A DNA stretch of 52,569 bases from Arthrobacter sp. ISL-30 (lineage in GTDB: Bacteria > Actinomycetota > Actinomycetes > Actinomycetales > Micrococcaceae). The stretch lies in the NCBI RefSeq assembly GCF_018613855.1, contig NZ_JAGGPK010000032.1, forward strand, positions 1 to 52,569, written 5' to 3'. The position numbers and the translations under genes were made by a program. Of this stretch, positions 7,606-16,903 are shown piece by piece. Position 1 is the stretch's first letter, and each line of letters begins with the position of its first letter. Under the pieces are notes generated by a model. That model saw nothing but the letters and a program-made list of their open reading frames with translations, had not been told where the DNA came from and ran no database searches.

Positions 7606-9360
7606 ATGGCAATGAGCATGGGAAACATCTCCCGGTCGCATAGGTCGTATGGGTCGCATAAGTCGCATGGGTCACTCGTGCGGTTTCAGACCGCAGCGCT
7701 CCTCGTCGGCCTCAGCTTGCTGGCAGCCGAGTCTGCCGCATTAGCCTTCGGCATCACGGACACAGGAGTAACGGTCTCGGACGTCGTCCTCCCGCCCCAA
7801 CAGAGCCCCGCCCCTCCAGACCCACGCCCTCCCGACCCCGCCCCACCAGACTCCGCCTTCCAAGCAGTGGACACCTACATCCAGGAGCAGCTCGACTCGA
7901 TGGGCATCCCGGGCGCCGCCGTCGTGATCGTCAGGGACGGCAAGCAGGTCCATGCGGGCGCCTTCGGCAGAGCCGACGATTCAGGGAGAGCGATGACGGT
8001 CCAGACTCCCTTGCTCCTGGCGTCGACCAGTAAATCCCTGACTGCGATGGCTGTTCTGCAACAAGTTGAGGCTGGCCGGCTGGCGCTGGACGAGCCGGTG
8101 GTGACTCACTTGCCCTGGTTCAGCCTGAGGGATAGCCGGGCCTCATCGATCACCGTCCGCCACTTGCTCCACCAGGCCAGCGGGCTGTCCTCGGCGGATG
8201 GGACAGCCTTTGAAGCCTCCGATACCCAAGCACCGGAGGCCATTGAACAGGGAGTGCGTGATCTGGCCGGTGCCATGTTGGAGGGGAATCCCGGGGAAGC
8301 ATTCGGCTATTCCAATGCGAACTACAACATCCTGGGGCTCCTGGTGCAGACCGTCAGCGGCCAGCCATTCGGGGAGTACATAGAGGAGCATGTCTTCGCC
8401 CCCTTGGCGATGACGCACAGCCACATCACTCGCGCCTCCGCAGAAGCTGACAACATCGCCCGCGGATACTCGCTGTGGTTCGGCTCATTCTGGCGCCAAA
8501 CGGAGGTGCCGGCACCGACAACGGGAATGCCGTCGACGACAATGTACGCGTCGGCTGAGGATCTCGGCCACGAACTCATCGCGCTGCTGGGCGGAGGAAC
8601 CTACCTGGAAAATCGAGTCCTCCGGCCGGAAAGTGTTGAGGCCATGCTTACGCCACGGGTCCGGGTTGATGACTCCAAGCAGTACGCCATGGCCTGGTTT
8701 TCCCGACCCCTTGATGAATCCGTAAACCCGGCGGCCCGGCCACCCGACACCAGTCAACTCCCGCAACTCCTGGAACATCAGGGGGAGTGGGGCAATACGC
8801 ACACCTACAAGGCAATGGTCCCGGCCTCCGGCCTCGGCGTCGTCCTCGTCATCAACGCCAACGACACCTCAGCCCCTTCCAGGCTTAAAGCGCTGGACAG
8901 TAACATCCTGCGCATTCTTCATGGGCAGGCTCCCGTTCCGACGGTGGTGCAAGAGGACTGGCTGCAGCGCAACGGCTGGGTTGTTTCGTCAGCCCTTCTG
9001 CTCGCGGAACTGGGGAGCTTCGTACTAGCCCTGACCATAATCCTCCGGACACGGACGCGGAGACGGTCGATCTCCCCAGCCGCACGAAACCAGTGGCCGC
9101 TTATCATTTTCGCCGCAGCGGCACTGACCCTCGACGCGTTTTTGCTGTGGCTGAGCGTCAGCTATGCCCCGGCCCACTTTGAAACCCATCTGGCGGTTAT
9201 TGTCCGCCAGTTTCCCGACATTGGATTCACCCTGGTTCCGGCGCTGGCCCTGGCAGTCCTCTGGCCAGTGCCGCGGACCCTTTGGCTCCTCGCTCGAATG
9301 CTGCCCAAGAACCCGACGGCGGCACCCCGGCTTGGGCGCCCGACGGTGCCGGCCGCTTGA
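7606..9360 (+). CDS. Serine hydrolase (class C beta-lactamase/PBP-like) with membrane anchor
   Basis: A beta-lactamase-fold serine hydrolase of about 584 residues. The SxxK nucleophile motif is S140-T-S-K143 (LLASTSKSLTAM), the YxN motif is Y235-S-N237 (FGYSNANYN), and a late HQGEWGNTH segment sits where the KTG/HxG motif is expected. An N-terminal hydrophobic segment (ALLVGLSLLAAESAALA) suggests export, followed by a proline-rich linker (PPQQSPAPPDPRPPDPAPP). After the catalytic domain three hydrophobic segments follow, so the domain is probably tethered outside the cell. The ATG at 7606 is favoured over an upstream in-frame ATG at 7537; neither has a strong ribosome site. Cell-wall D-peptide or ester hydrolysis is likely; the substrate is unknown. 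Confidence 0.8.
   Translation: MAMSMGNISRSHRSYGSHKSHGSLVRFQTAALLVGLSLLAAESAALAFGITDTGVTVSDVVLPPQQSPAPPDPRPPDPAPPDSAFQAVDTYIQEQLDSMGIPGAAVVIVRDGKQVHAGAFGRADDSGRAMTVQTPLLLASTSKSLTAMAVLQQVEAGRLALDEPVVTHLPWFSLRDSRASSITVRHLLHQASGLSSADGTAFEASDTQAPEAIEQGVRDLAGAMLEGNPGEAFGYSNANYNILGLLVQTVSGQPFGEYIEEHVFAPLAMTHSHITRASAEADNIARGYSLWFGSFWRQTEVPAPTTGMPSTTMYASAEDLGHELIALLGGGTYLENRVLRPESVEAMLTPRVRVDDSKQYAMAWFSRPLDESVNPAARPPDTSQLPQLLEHQGEWGNTHTYKAMVPASGLGVVLVINANDTSAPSRLKALDSNILRILHGQAPVPTVVQEDWLQRNGWVVSSALLLAELGSFVLALTIILRTRTRRRSISPAARNQWPLIIFAAAALTLDAFLLWLSVSYAPAHFETHLAVIVRQFPDIGFTLVPALALAVLWPVPRTLWLLARMLPKNPTAAPRLGRPTVPAA
7634..7678 (+). repeat. 9-bp tandem repeat in the serine hydrolase N terminus
   Basis: Five imperfect copies of GGTCGCATA (7634, 7643, 7652, 7661, 7670) encode the Ser/His/Gly-rich RSHRSYGSHKSHGS just before the export signal. 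The unit is a multiple of three, so copy number can change without shifting the frame. Confidence 0.75.
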
Positions 9361-9418
9361 GCATCCGACGACGGCGCCCGCAGCTTGAGCGCCTCGGCCG
9401 GCGCCCCGGCCCGTCAAC

Positions 9419-11434
9419 TTAGTCCTCCGCGATCACCGCCACTGCTCCGGCGGGCACGACGCCACCGAAGCGACCGCCGCCAAGGAGGTCCTCGCCGTCG
9501 GCCTTCACCGCTGCATCTTCGCGACTGTGGTTGATGGCAAAGAGGAAGCTGCGACCGTCAGCCTGGACGCGACGGGAAAGCTCGACGCCGGCAGCGGCTT
9601 CAGCGCAGGCCGCCACTCCCGCCTCGGTCAGGAGCTTGTCCACGAGGCGCTCGATGCCCTCCCGGTCCGGAAGGGTGGCCAGGTACCACGCGGAGCCGGT
9701 CCCGGCGCTCCTGCGGGTTATCGCCGGCACCCCTTCAAGTGGGTAGGTGGTGAAGCTCGCGAGGGCCTCGGCGCCGTCCAGGTGGACATGCTCGCTCCAG
9801 ATCCGTCCCCGGGTGCCGTCGCTGAGGACGGTCTCCTCGCCTTCGAACAGCGGGCGGAATTCTTCCGTGCGGATTCCCAGCAGCTCACGAAACGCCCCGG
9901 GGTAGCCGCCCAGCCGAATGTGGTCGCGCTCGTCCACGATGCCACTGAAGTAGCTGATCAGTACAGTCGCGCCGCGCTCAGCCGCCCCGGCAATATTCGC
10001 GGCAGCCTCATCCGTTACGCAGTAGAGCGTGCAAACCAGCACCAGCCCGTAAGAAGACAGGTCGGCAGTGGGATGGACGAAGTCCACGGTGACGCCGCGA
10101 AGGAACAGCGAGCGGTGGAACTCCCGGAGCACGTTGAGGTACTTCACGTCCTCGCTGGGGTGAGAGTCCAGCTCTGAGGCCCACCAGGCCTCGTAGTCGA
10201 ACACGATCGCCACGCGCGATTCCACGATGGAGCCCTTGACGGCGGAGAGCTTTCCAAGCGCTTCGCCCAGCCCGACAACCTCACGCCATACACGCGTCTC
10301 CCGGCCGCCATGGGGGACCATGGCCGAGTGGAACTTTTCCGCACCCGCAGCGCTCTGCCGCCACTGGAAGAACATCACTGCGTCCGCCCCGCGAGCTACA
10401 TGCGCCAGCGAGTTCCGCAGCATTTCGCCGGGTCTCTTGGGCTGGTTCCTCGGCTGCCAGTTGACTGCCGACGTCGAATGTTCCATCAGAATCCACGGCT
10501 TGTTGCCGGCGACGCCGCGCGTGAGGTCTGCGCTGAACGCGAGCTCAATTTCCCGCTCCGGGTCGGCGGTCACCAAGTAGTGGTCGTTGGCGACCACATC
10601 CAGGTTCTCGGACCAGTCGAAGTAGTCCATGGATCGCGTACCGCTGGACACCATGAGGTTGGTGGTGGCCGGGACGTGCGGCGTGACTTCGCGGATCACG
10701 GCAAGGAGGGTTCGGTAGTAGTCCATGAGCGCCCACGAACTGAAGCGCTGGAAGTCCAGCCGCTGGGTGGGGTTGAGGGTGGTGGGCGCGGCACGCGGGG
10801 GAATGATCTCCTCGAAGGAGGAATAGTGCTGGGACCAGAACGCCGTTCCCCAGGCCTCGTTCAGCCCCTCGATCGAGCCATAGTGGCGTTCCAGCCAGCG
10901 GCGGAAGGCCTCGGCGTCCTCCTCACCGTAGAACTCGGAGGCGTGGCAGCCCAGTTCGTTGTCCACGTGCCACAGGGCCAGTGCAGGGTGGTCCTTGTAC
11001 CGCTCGGCCAGCTTTCGCGTGATTCCTGCCGCGTACTTGCGGTAAACAGCCGACGACGGCGAGTAGTGCCGCCGTGAACCCCGCTCCAGGACGGTGCCGT
11101 CCGCCGTCACCGGCAGGATTTCAGGGTGCTTGCGGACCAGCCATGCCGGGGGAGCGGCGGTTGGGGTTGCCAGCGCCACCTTGATCCCGGCTGCCGCGAG
11201 GTTGTCGAGCACCTCGTCCAGCCAGGCAAAGTCGTATTCGCCTTCCTTCGGCTCCAGGAGCGCCCAGGAGAAGATGCCCACGCTCAGGAGGTTCACGCCG
11301 GCTTCCTTCATGAGCTCGATGTCCTCAAGCCTCACGTCAACCGGCCACTGCTCCGGGTTGTAATCTCCACCAAAAGCGATGCCGGGGATACTGTCCCAGA
11401 CGGAATTGGGGGAGGAAGATCGTTGGACGGACAT
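9419..11434 (-). CDS. Beta-galactosidase, GH42 family
   Basis: A cytoplasmic retaining beta-galactosidase of 671 residues with no signal peptide. The acid/base is E160 in ALWHVDNELG and the nucleophile is E318 in WILMEHSTSAVNW; a GH42 A-type barrel is followed by the trimerisation and C-terminal domains. Family length is 650-690. The ATG at 11434 has AAGGAG 4-5 bp upstream; an upstream in-frame ATG at 11554 would run through the operator region and is rejected. The gene is divergent from a CUT1 sugar importer, with two LacI-type operator candidates between them. It probably releases galactose from imported galacto-oligosaccharides, such as side chains of rhamnogalacturonan I (compare YesZ of B. 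subtilis). Substrate is inferred from neighbours. Confidence 0.9.
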   Translation of the reverse strand: MSVQRSSSPNSVWDSIPGIAFGGDYNPEQWPVDVRLEDIELMKEAGVNLLSVGIFSWALLEPKEGEYDFAWLDEVLDNLAAAGIKVALATPTAAPPAWLVRKHPEILPVTADGTVLERGSRRHYSPSSAVYRKYAAGITRKLAERYKDHPALALWHVDNELGCHASEFYGEEDAEAFRRWLERHYGSIEGLNEAWGTAFWSQHYSSFEEIIPPRAAPTTLNPTQRLDFQRFSSWALMDYYRTLLAVIREVTPHVPATTNLMVSSGTRSMDYFDWSENLDVVANDHYLVTADPEREIELAFSADLTRGVAGNKPWILMEHSTSAVNWQPRNQPKRPGEMLRNSLAHVARGADAVMFFQWRQSAAGAEKFHSAMVPHGGRETRVWREVVGLGEALGKLSAVKGSIVESRVAIVFDYEAWWASELDSHPSEDVKYLNVLREFHRSLFLRGVTVDFVHPTADLSSYGLVLVCTLYCVTDEAAANIAGAAERGATVLISYFSGIVDERDHIRLGGYPGAFRELLGIRTEEFRPLFEGEETVLSDGTRGRIWSEHVHLDGAEALASFTTYPLEGVPAITRRSAGTGSAWYLATLPDREGIERLVDKLLTEAGVAACAEAAAGVELSRRVQADGRSFLFAINHSREDAAVKADGEDLLGGGRFGGVVPAGAVAVIAED

Positions 11435-11486
11435 AGGACTCCTTTGAAGGACGGGAGGTGAAGCAGCGTTCGGGAAGAGAATATTG

Positions 11487-11498
11487 GAAAACGCTTGC
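11487..11498. promoter_or_regulatory. LacI-family operator candidate (GC-type)
   Basis: GAAAACGCTTGC fits the general LacI-family palindrome G-N-AA-N-CG-N-TT-N-C. It lies 53 bp upstream of the GH42 start and 106 bp upstream of the binding-protein start. The same class of site occurs at 22573-22584 and 22678-22689, so a second LacI-type regulator besides RhaR may act on both places. Confidence 0.5.
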
Positions 11499-11520
11499 CC
11501 AGAGAACTGATTGACGATAT

Positions 11521-11532
11521 TGTATCGTTTCA
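11521..11532. promoter_or_regulatory. RhaR-type operator candidate
   Basis: TGTATCGTTTCA differs by one base from TGAATCGTTTCA, a form of the near-palindrome TGAAWCGWTTCA found in the rhaR-rhaM promoter (33625-33636). It sits between the divergent GH42 and importer genes, just downstream of a TTGACG box at 11511-11516. Confidence 0.55.
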
Positions 11533-11603
11533 GAAAGCGTGTAAGCCACATCACTAACTAGTTCTAGGACAAGGGTTTGCACAAACTGAGCGAGGAGGCT
11601 CCC

Positions 11604-12884
11604 ATGATCAGCAGAAGGAATTTTCTTACCACGATTGCGGTAGGAACGGTGTCCGCAGCGGTAATGGCTGGCTGTGGCCAGCCTGCAGCCAAGACCGGCA
11701 CGGCAGAAAACCCCGTCACCATCAACTACACCTGGTGGGGCAACGACGACCGTGCTGAGCGTACCCGTAAGGCCATCGCCCTCTTCGAGTCCAAGAATCC
11801 GGACATCAAGGTGAATGGCAACTTCACCGACTTCGCAGGTTACTGGCAGAAGCGTGCCACAGAAGCTGCCGGTGGCGGCCTGCCGGACGTTATGCAGTGG
11901 GACCTGTCCTACCTGCGTGACTACGGCCAGCGGAACCAGCTCCTGGACCTGAGCACGGTCAAGATCGATACCTCCAATTTTGATAAGTCCCTCCTGCCTT
12001 CAGGCCAAATCCGGGGCAAGACCTACGGTATCCCGACCAGCACCAACGCCTTCGCGGTCTACTACGACCCCGCGAAGCTGGCTTCCCTGGGCATCGTCGA
12101 GCCGGACGGCACCTGGACCTACAAGGAGTTCAACGCGTTCATGACGGAGGTCGGCACCAAGAGCAATGGCGCGCTCTACGGCGGTGGCGACTACACCTCC
12201 GTTTGGTGGATGTTCAATATTTGGCTTCGTCAGAACAACATCGAGGCCTTCACTGAGGATGGCAAGCTTGGTTTCACCAAGGACGACCTGAAGAAGTGGT
12301 GGAACCTCACGGCGGACCTGCGTGGTACGCCCGCTATCATCCCTGAAGAACGCGTAGCCCAGTTGACACCCAAGTCTCCCTTCGGCGCCAACGCAGCAGC
12401 CACGGAAGTGACCTGGGACAACTTTATGGCCGGCTACCTCAAGGACAGCGGCGCCAAGGAACTTAAGCTGGTTCCCGTTCCCTCCGACGACCCGGCCAAC
12501 CTCGGCCTGTTCCTGAAGCCGTCCATGCTGATGGTGGCCAGCGCCAAGACCCAGTACAAGGACGCTGCGGCACGCTTCATCGACTTCATGGTCAACGATC
12601 CAGAGGTTGGGCAGATCTTCAAGACCTCCCGTGGCGTTCCGGCATCGAAGACCCAGCGTGACGGAACCACGTTCGAAGGCACCGACAAGTCTGTCGTCGA
12701 CTACGAGAAGTCCATCGAGAAGTACCTCAAGGACGCACCGGAGCCCCCCATCGTTGGTTTCGGCACGCTTGAGGCTTCGTTCAAGCGCATCAGCTCCGAG
12801 TTGAACTACGGCAAGGTGTCCATCGACGGCGCCGTTGACGCCTGGTTCAAGGAAGCTGAAGACCTCATCAAGCAGAACGCCTGA
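11604..12884 (+). CDS. Sugar ABC transporter substrate-binding lipoprotein (CUT1)
   Basis: A 426-residue family 1 extracellular solute-binding protein. The N terminus has twin arginines (MISRRNF), a hydrophobic stretch and the lipobox VMAGC, with Cys22 as the likely lipidated residue. The YTWWGNDDRAERTRKAIALF segment is typical of sugar-binding proteins. GAGGAGG at 11592-11598 sets the start; an upstream in-frame TTG at 11577 is rejected. It heads an operon with two permeases and a DUF624-like membrane protein, divergent from the GH42 gene. Oligosaccharides carrying beta-galactose are the likely ligand, inferred only from that partner. No ATPase gene follows, so a shared one elsewhere must energise it. 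Confidence 0.9.
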   Translation: MISRRNFLTTIAVGTVSAAVMAGCGQPAAKTGTAENPVTINYTWWGNDDRAERTRKAIALFESKNPDIKVNGNFTDFAGYWQKRATEAAGGGLPDVMQWDLSYLRDYGQRNQLLDLSTVKIDTSNFDKSLLPSGQIRGKTYGIPTSTNAFAVYYDPAKLASLGIVEPDGTWTYKEFNAFMTEVGTKSNGALYGGGDYTSVWWMFNIWLRQNNIEAFTEDGKLGFTKDDLKKWWNLTADLRGTPAIIPEERVAQLTPKSPFGANAAATEVTWDNFMAGYLKDSGAKELKLVPVPSDDPANLGLFLKPSMLMVASAKTQYKDAAARFIDFMVNDPEVGQIFKTSRGVPASKTQRDGTTFEGTDKSVVDYEKSIEKYLKDAPEPPIVGFGTLEASFKRISSELNYGKVSIDGAVDAWFKEAEDLIKQNA

Positions 12885-12915
12885 TCCAGGCCTTCATGAC
12901 TAACGGAATTCACTC

Positions 12916-13869
12916 GTGACTCAAAGCCCAACCCTGAGCAGGCGTTCGACGTCGTCCACTACTCCGCTGCCGCGCAAGCCGCGGCAGCGGGGGGCGGACA
13001 CCCGTGCCGGCTACACCTTCCTGCTGCCTTGGCTGCTGGGATTCATTGCCCTGACCGTGGGGCCGATGATTTCCTCGCTCTACCTTTCCTTCACCAACTA
13101 CAACCTGTTCGAGCCGCCCAAGTGGATCGGGCTGGACAACTACACCACGCTGTTCCAGGACGAGCGCTTCCTGCAGTCGGTCGGCGTGACCCTTAGCTAC
13201 GTGGTCTTCGGTACCCCGCTGAAGCTGGCAGCAGCATTGGCCATCGCCATGCTCCTGAACAGCAAGCGCCGGGGCCAGGGCTTCTACCGCTCGGCGTTCT
13301 ACGCCCCGTCCCTGATCGGCGCCAGCGTCTCCATCGCCATTGTCTGGAAGGCAATCTTCGGTGACTCCGGCCCGGTGGACCAGGGCCTCTCCTTCTTCGG
13401 CATCAACCTGGGCGGCTGGGTGGGCAACCCGGACATGACCATGCCCATGATGATTCTGTTAACCGTGTGGCAGTTCGGCGCACCCATGGTGATCTTCCTG
13501 GCCGGCCTGAAGCAAATTCCGGGCGAGCTCTACGAAGCAGCATCCATGGACGGGGCCGGTCCCGTACGTAAGTTCTTCAACATCACCTGGCCGATGCTTT
13601 CCCCGGTGATCTTCTTCAACCTGCTGATGGAAACAATCCACGCATTCCAGATCTTCGCCTCGGCCTACATCATCTCCAACGGTGAAGGCGGCCCGGCCGA
13701 CTCCACCCTCTTCTACACCCTCTACCTGTACCTGCGGGGCTTCAGCGACTTCCGGATGGGCTACGCCTCGGCGATGGCCTGGCTGCTGGTGATCGTCGTC
13801 GGCATCATCACGCTGATCTTCTTCCGCACGTCCAAGTCCTGGGTCCACTACAGCGGTGATTCGAAATGA
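12916..13869 (+). CDS. Sugar ABC transporter permease (MalF-type)
   Basis: A 317-residue inner-membrane permease with six expected membrane segments and the EAA loop that contacts the ATPase (EAASMDGAGPVRKFFNITWP). It starts at a GTG 31 bp after the binding-protein stop. The polar, basic N-terminal tail (about 35 residues) precedes the first segment YTFLLPWLLGFIALTVGPM. It overlaps the next permease by four bases (ATGA), implying translational coupling. Confidence 0.92.
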   Translation: MTQSPTLSRRSTSSTTPLPRKPRQRGADTRAGYTFLLPWLLGFIALTVGPMISSLYLSFTNYNLFEPPKWIGLDNYTTLFQDERFLQSVGVTLSYVVFGTPLKLAAALAIAMLLNSKRRGQGFYRSAFYAPSLIGASVSIAIVWKAIFGDSGPVDQGLSFFGINLGGWVGNPDMTMPMMILLTVWQFGAPMVIFLAGLKQIPGELYEAASMDGAGPVRKFFNITWPMLSPVIFFNLLMETIHAFQIFASAYIISNGEGGPADSTLFYTLYLYLRGFSDFRMGYASAMAWLLVIVVGIITLIFFRTSKSWVHYSGDSK

Positions 13870-14783
13870 CAACCATAGCAACGCCCACGCAATCAGCCCC
13901 GGACGCCAAGGCGCCCGACTACAACCCGAAGTCGGACTCCGTAGTGGCGAAGCGGGTCAGGAGCACCATCTTCCACATCGTGGCGCTGGCACTCGTGGCA
14001 GTGGTTCTCTACCCGGCACTGTGGATGATGGCCTCATCCTTCAAACCGAACTCGGAGATCGGCGGGTCCAACACTTCTCTCTGGTCTGCCAACTTCAGCT
14101 TCGACAACTTTGTCACGGCCATGGACGGCATCGGCGGCGTGTCCACCATGCAGTTCTTCACCAACTCGCTGATCCTTGCGATTGGCGCCGTCGTCGGAAC
14201 CATCCTGTCAGCAAGTGTCTCTGCCTATGCGTTCGCCCGCATCAACTTCCCGGGACGCAACATTTTCTTCGGCATGATGATCGCCACCCTGCTCCTGCCG
14301 TTCCACGTGGTGATCATTCCGCAGTACATCATCTTCCAGCAGATGGGACTCGTGGACACCTACGTTCCCCTGCTGCTCGGCAAGTTCCTGGCTGCTGATG
14401 CGTTCTTCGTCTTCCTGATGGTCCAGTTCATGCGCAACCTCCCGGCGGAACTGGACGAGGCGGCCCGAATTGACGGCGCCGGCCACGTCCGGATCTTCAG
14501 TTCGATCATGCTGCCCCTGATGAAGCCGGCGCTGATTTCGACGTCGATCTTCTCCTTCATCTGGAGCTGGAACGACTTCCTGGGGCCGCTGCTCTACCTG
14601 AACACTCCGGAGAAGTACCCGCTTCCGCTGGCCCTGCGCCTCTTCGTGGACCAGACCCAGAGCTCGGACTACGGTGCAATGATCGCGATGTCCATGCTTG
14701 CCCTCCTGCCGGTGCTGGTGTTCTTCCTGATCTTCCAGCGCTACATTGTGGAAGGCGTTTCCACCCAGGGCCTCAAGGGCTAA
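13866..14783 (+). CDS. Sugar ABC transporter permease (MalG-type)
   Basis: The 305-residue partner permease of the CUT1 importer. It has six hydrophobic segments and an EAA loop (LDEAARIDGAGHVRIFSSIMLP). Its ATG overlaps the TGA of the upstream permease. The C terminus, QRYIVEGVSTQGLKG, is typical of MalG-like subunits (KG ending). Confidence 0.93.
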   Translation: MTTIATPTQSAPDAKAPDYNPKSDSVVAKRVRSTIFHIVALALVAVVLYPALWMMASSFKPNSEIGGSNTSLWSANFSFDNFVTAMDGIGGVSTMQFFTNSLILAIGAVVGTILSASVSAYAFARINFPGRNIFFGMMIATLLLPFHVVIIPQYIIFQQMGLVDTYVPLLLGKFLAADAFFVFLMVQFMRNLPAELDEAARIDGAGHVRIFSSIMLPLMKPALISTSIFSFIWSWNDFLGPLLYLNTPEKYPLPLALRLFVDQTQSSDYGAMIAMSMLALLPVLVFFLIFQRYIVEGVSTQGLKG

Positions 14784-14791
14784 GGCCCCGG

Positions 14792-14831
14792 CCAGGCCCG
14801 TAAGCGATAGACCAGGCCCGGAGGCGATAGA
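14792..14831. repeat. 20-bp tandem duplication
   Basis: Two near-identical 20-bp units (14792-14811 and 14812-14831), each beginning CCAGGCCCG and ending GCGATAGA, lie between the second permease and the DUF624-like gene. They differ at two or three bases. The duplication lengthens the intercistronic gap; no function is evident. Confidence 0.8.
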
Positions 14832-14853
14832 AGTGGGACGAGGACTAACAGGA

Positions 14854-15552
14854 ATGAGCATCATGGACAGCACAGGCAAGACGTCGGCAGACGGAACCAC
14901 TCCGGTTCCCGTCAACCGCTTCGCGCTCTTTGCCGAGACCCTGCTGGCCGGTGTCATTGTGCTTGCCCTCTCCCTCCCGCTTGTGACGATGCCGGCCGCC
15001 TATGCGGCCGGCATCGTCCACCTCGAACGGCACCTTGCCGGTCGGGACGATTCCGTCCGCAGCCTGTGGGGAACGTTTCGCAGCGCGCTCCCTGGGAGCT
15101 GGAAAATCGGGCTTACGACGGCGGCTGCCGTGGTCGTCGTCGTCCTCAACCTCCTGCTCGCGCTGGTAGGTCAACTGCCGGGACGCGCCGTCGTCCTTCC
15201 CGCCACGCTGATTCTCGCCGCCGCGGGTGCGATCCTCCTGCTGAGGACAGCTGCCCGCTGGTCGGACTTCGCAAGTGCCTCCGCAGGCGGCAGTAAGTCA
15301 GCCGGCGGCACCAACACCGCCGGCGAGGAAGCATCGAGCCCCCAGGGAGCCTGGATCGCTGCCCTGGCCGCAGCCCGGAATGATTCCCTTCGGGACTGGA
15401 GCGGTTCCCTGCTGCTTCTGGCCGCTCTCTTTATGACCGTGGTGTTCGTGTGGATGCTGCAGGCCCTGGTGCTCGTGGTCCCCGGAACCCTCCTGCTTGC
15501 AGCCGCGGCAATCAAGATGCGCGCCGCCAGCCGCGGGCTTTCCCCCAAGTAA
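14854..15552 (+). CDS. DUF624-like membrane protein
   Basis: About 232 residues with an opening segment FALFAETLLAGVIVLALSLP followed by LVTMPAAYAAG and an HLERHLAGRD motif. This layout is common in actinobacterial DUF624-like proteins found beside carbohydrate importers. Four or five hydrophobic segments are present. An alternative start at the ATG 14863 gives a better spacing from AGGA. It is the last gene of the importer operon. Such proteins are thought to help regulate or assemble sugar uptake, but no biochemical role is established. It parallels the DUF624 gene at 22756 that heads the second importer operon. Confidence 0.65.
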   Translation: MSIMDSTGKTSADGTTPVPVNRFALFAETLLAGVIVLALSLPLVTMPAAYAAGIVHLERHLAGRDDSVRSLWGTFRSALPGSWKIGLTTAAAVVVVVLNLLLALVGQLPGRAVVLPATLILAAAGAILLLRTAARWSDFASASAGGSKSAGGTNTAGEEASSPQGAWIAALAAARNDSLRDWSGSLLLLAALFMTVVFVWMLQALVLVVPGTLLLAAAAIKMRAASRGLSPK

Positions 15553-15560
15553 CTCGCCAC

Positions 15561-15596
15561 TAGTTGTCGTTCTGGGCCCGCTCATTGGGTCAACTA
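15561..15596. repeat. Intergenic palindrome TAGTTG...CAACTA
   Basis: TAGTTG (15561-15566) and CAACTA (15591-15596) bracket TCGTTCTGGGCCCGCTCATT. A related motif, AGTTGTTGTCGTTATGAGCG followed by GGC, occurs near 52338-52360. Both are in intergenic DNA between unrelated genes, so this may be a dispersed genomic repeat. Confidence 0.4.
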
Positions 15597-15646
15597 AGGC
15601 GAGCTAAATTCACTTCCGACGTGTCCGAAGGGGCCGAGCTTTTTCC

Positions 15647-16903
15647 GTGACTTCCCCACGCCCCAAGTCAACCGCTGCCAATGCCTCCTCGGTTCCCTGG
15701 CACCGGCCCCTTCGACAGCGCAACTATCGCCTCTTTGTCGGGATACAGTTCGCCGGCAGCACTGGCGTCTGGATGCAGCGGCTCGCCCAGGACTGGCTCG
15801 TCCTGCAGCTGACCGGTAGCCCGGCCGCCGTCGGAATCGCCGTCGCCTTGCAGTTCCTGCCGATGCTTGTGGTGGGCCCGCTCAGCGGCGTGCTGGTGGA
15901 CCTTTTCCCAAAGCGCCGGATCCTGCTCGTCTGCCAGACAATCACAGCAATCCTCGCCACCAGCCTCGCCCTTTGGAATGCCAGCGGAACTATCGTCGTC
16001 GGCGTGGTTTATGGCTGCTGCATCCTGCTCGGTATCACCAGCGCGGTGGACGGCCCGGCACGGCAGGTGTTCGTCAACGAAGTGGTAGGTGACGGCAACC
16101 TTCCGGCAGCGATCGGATTGAACAGTGCCATGGCGCAGCTGGGAGCCATGGCGGGACCGGCCCTAGGCGGGCTGGTGATTGCGCAGGCGGGCTCGGCAGC
16201 AGCTTTCGCAGCAAATGCACTGCTTTGCGTTTTGGTGATAGTCATGATCAGCGCCATCCGCCCGGCGGAACTGCACATTGGGGAACCCGCGCGGAGGGGG
16301 CGCGGGCAGATCCTGGCGGGTTTCCGCTATGTCCGCGAACGTCCCAAGCTCCTCCTCATCATTTTGTTGGCCGGGCTCCTCGGCGCCTTCGGCATGAACG
16401 GCCCCGTGGTCCTCGCGGCGTTCGCAGACAGAGTCTGGCACAGTGGCGCCGCCGGCTTCGGCCTGTTCAACACACTGAGTGCCCTGGGAGCCCTCGGAGG
16501 AGCGCTCGTGGCGCCGCGACTGCAGCGTCTCGGCCGGAAAGCGATCGTGGCAAGCGCGGGACTCTTTGGCCTCTCGCAACTCGTTGCCGCGCTTATGCCT
16601 ACCCAGGAATTCTTCATGATCCTGCTGGTACTGGTGGGCTTCATGACCCTGCTCTTCCTCACGAGTGCTGCCACAGCGGTCCAGCTCGAAGCCGGGGCCG
16701 CGGTGCGCGGCAGGGTCATGGCCCTCTACCTGCCTCTGTTGCTCGGAGGCCACGCCCTGGGCGGACTGCTGGCCGGCTGGCTGACACAGGAACTCGGAGT
16801 GCGAGCCGGACTTGTGGTGACCGGCGCCCTGGGCATGCTCTCCGCCGCTGTGATCGCCGGGCTCTTGTGGCTCCACGGCCGGCGGAACGCTAAAAGCATC
16901 TAA
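15647..16903 (+). CDS. MFS transporter (EntS-like, MFS_3)
   Basis: A 418-residue major facilitator protein with hydrophobic segments along its whole length. The opening (LRQRNYRLFVGIQFAGSTG, then VWMQRLAQDWLVLQLTGSP) and the loop GVLVDLFPKRR match the MFS_3 group, which includes exporters such as EntS. It starts at a GTG. The gene is convergent with the rhamnosidase gene and overlaps its end by four bases. The substrate is not predictable; its place in a sugar region may be coincidental. It could export a sugar or a toxic intermediate. Confidence 0.8.
   Translation: MTSPRPKSTAANASSVPWHRPLRQRNYRLFVGIQFAGSTGVWMQRLAQDWLVLQLTGSPAAVGIAVALQFLPMLVVGPLSGVLVDLFPKRRILLVCQTITAILATSLALWNASGTIVVGVVYGCCILLGITSAVDGPARQVFVNEVVGDGNLPAAIGLNSAMAQLGAMAGPALGGLVIAQAGSAAAFAANALLCVLVIVMISAIRPAELHIGEPARRGRGQILAGFRYVRERPKLLLIILLAGLLGAFGMNGPVVLAAFADRVWHSGAAGFGLFNTLSALGALGGALVAPRLQRLGRKAIVASAGLFGLSQLVAALMPTQEFFMILLVLVGFMTLLFLTSAATAVQLEAGAAVRGRVMALYLPLLLGGHALGGLLAGWLTQELGVRAGLVVTGALGMLSAAVIAGLLWLHGRRNAKSI

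Noticed and set aside
9361..9418. Terminator between the convergent serine hydrolase and GH42 genes
   Set aside because: GGCGCC words occur but no convincing stem with a T-run on either strand.
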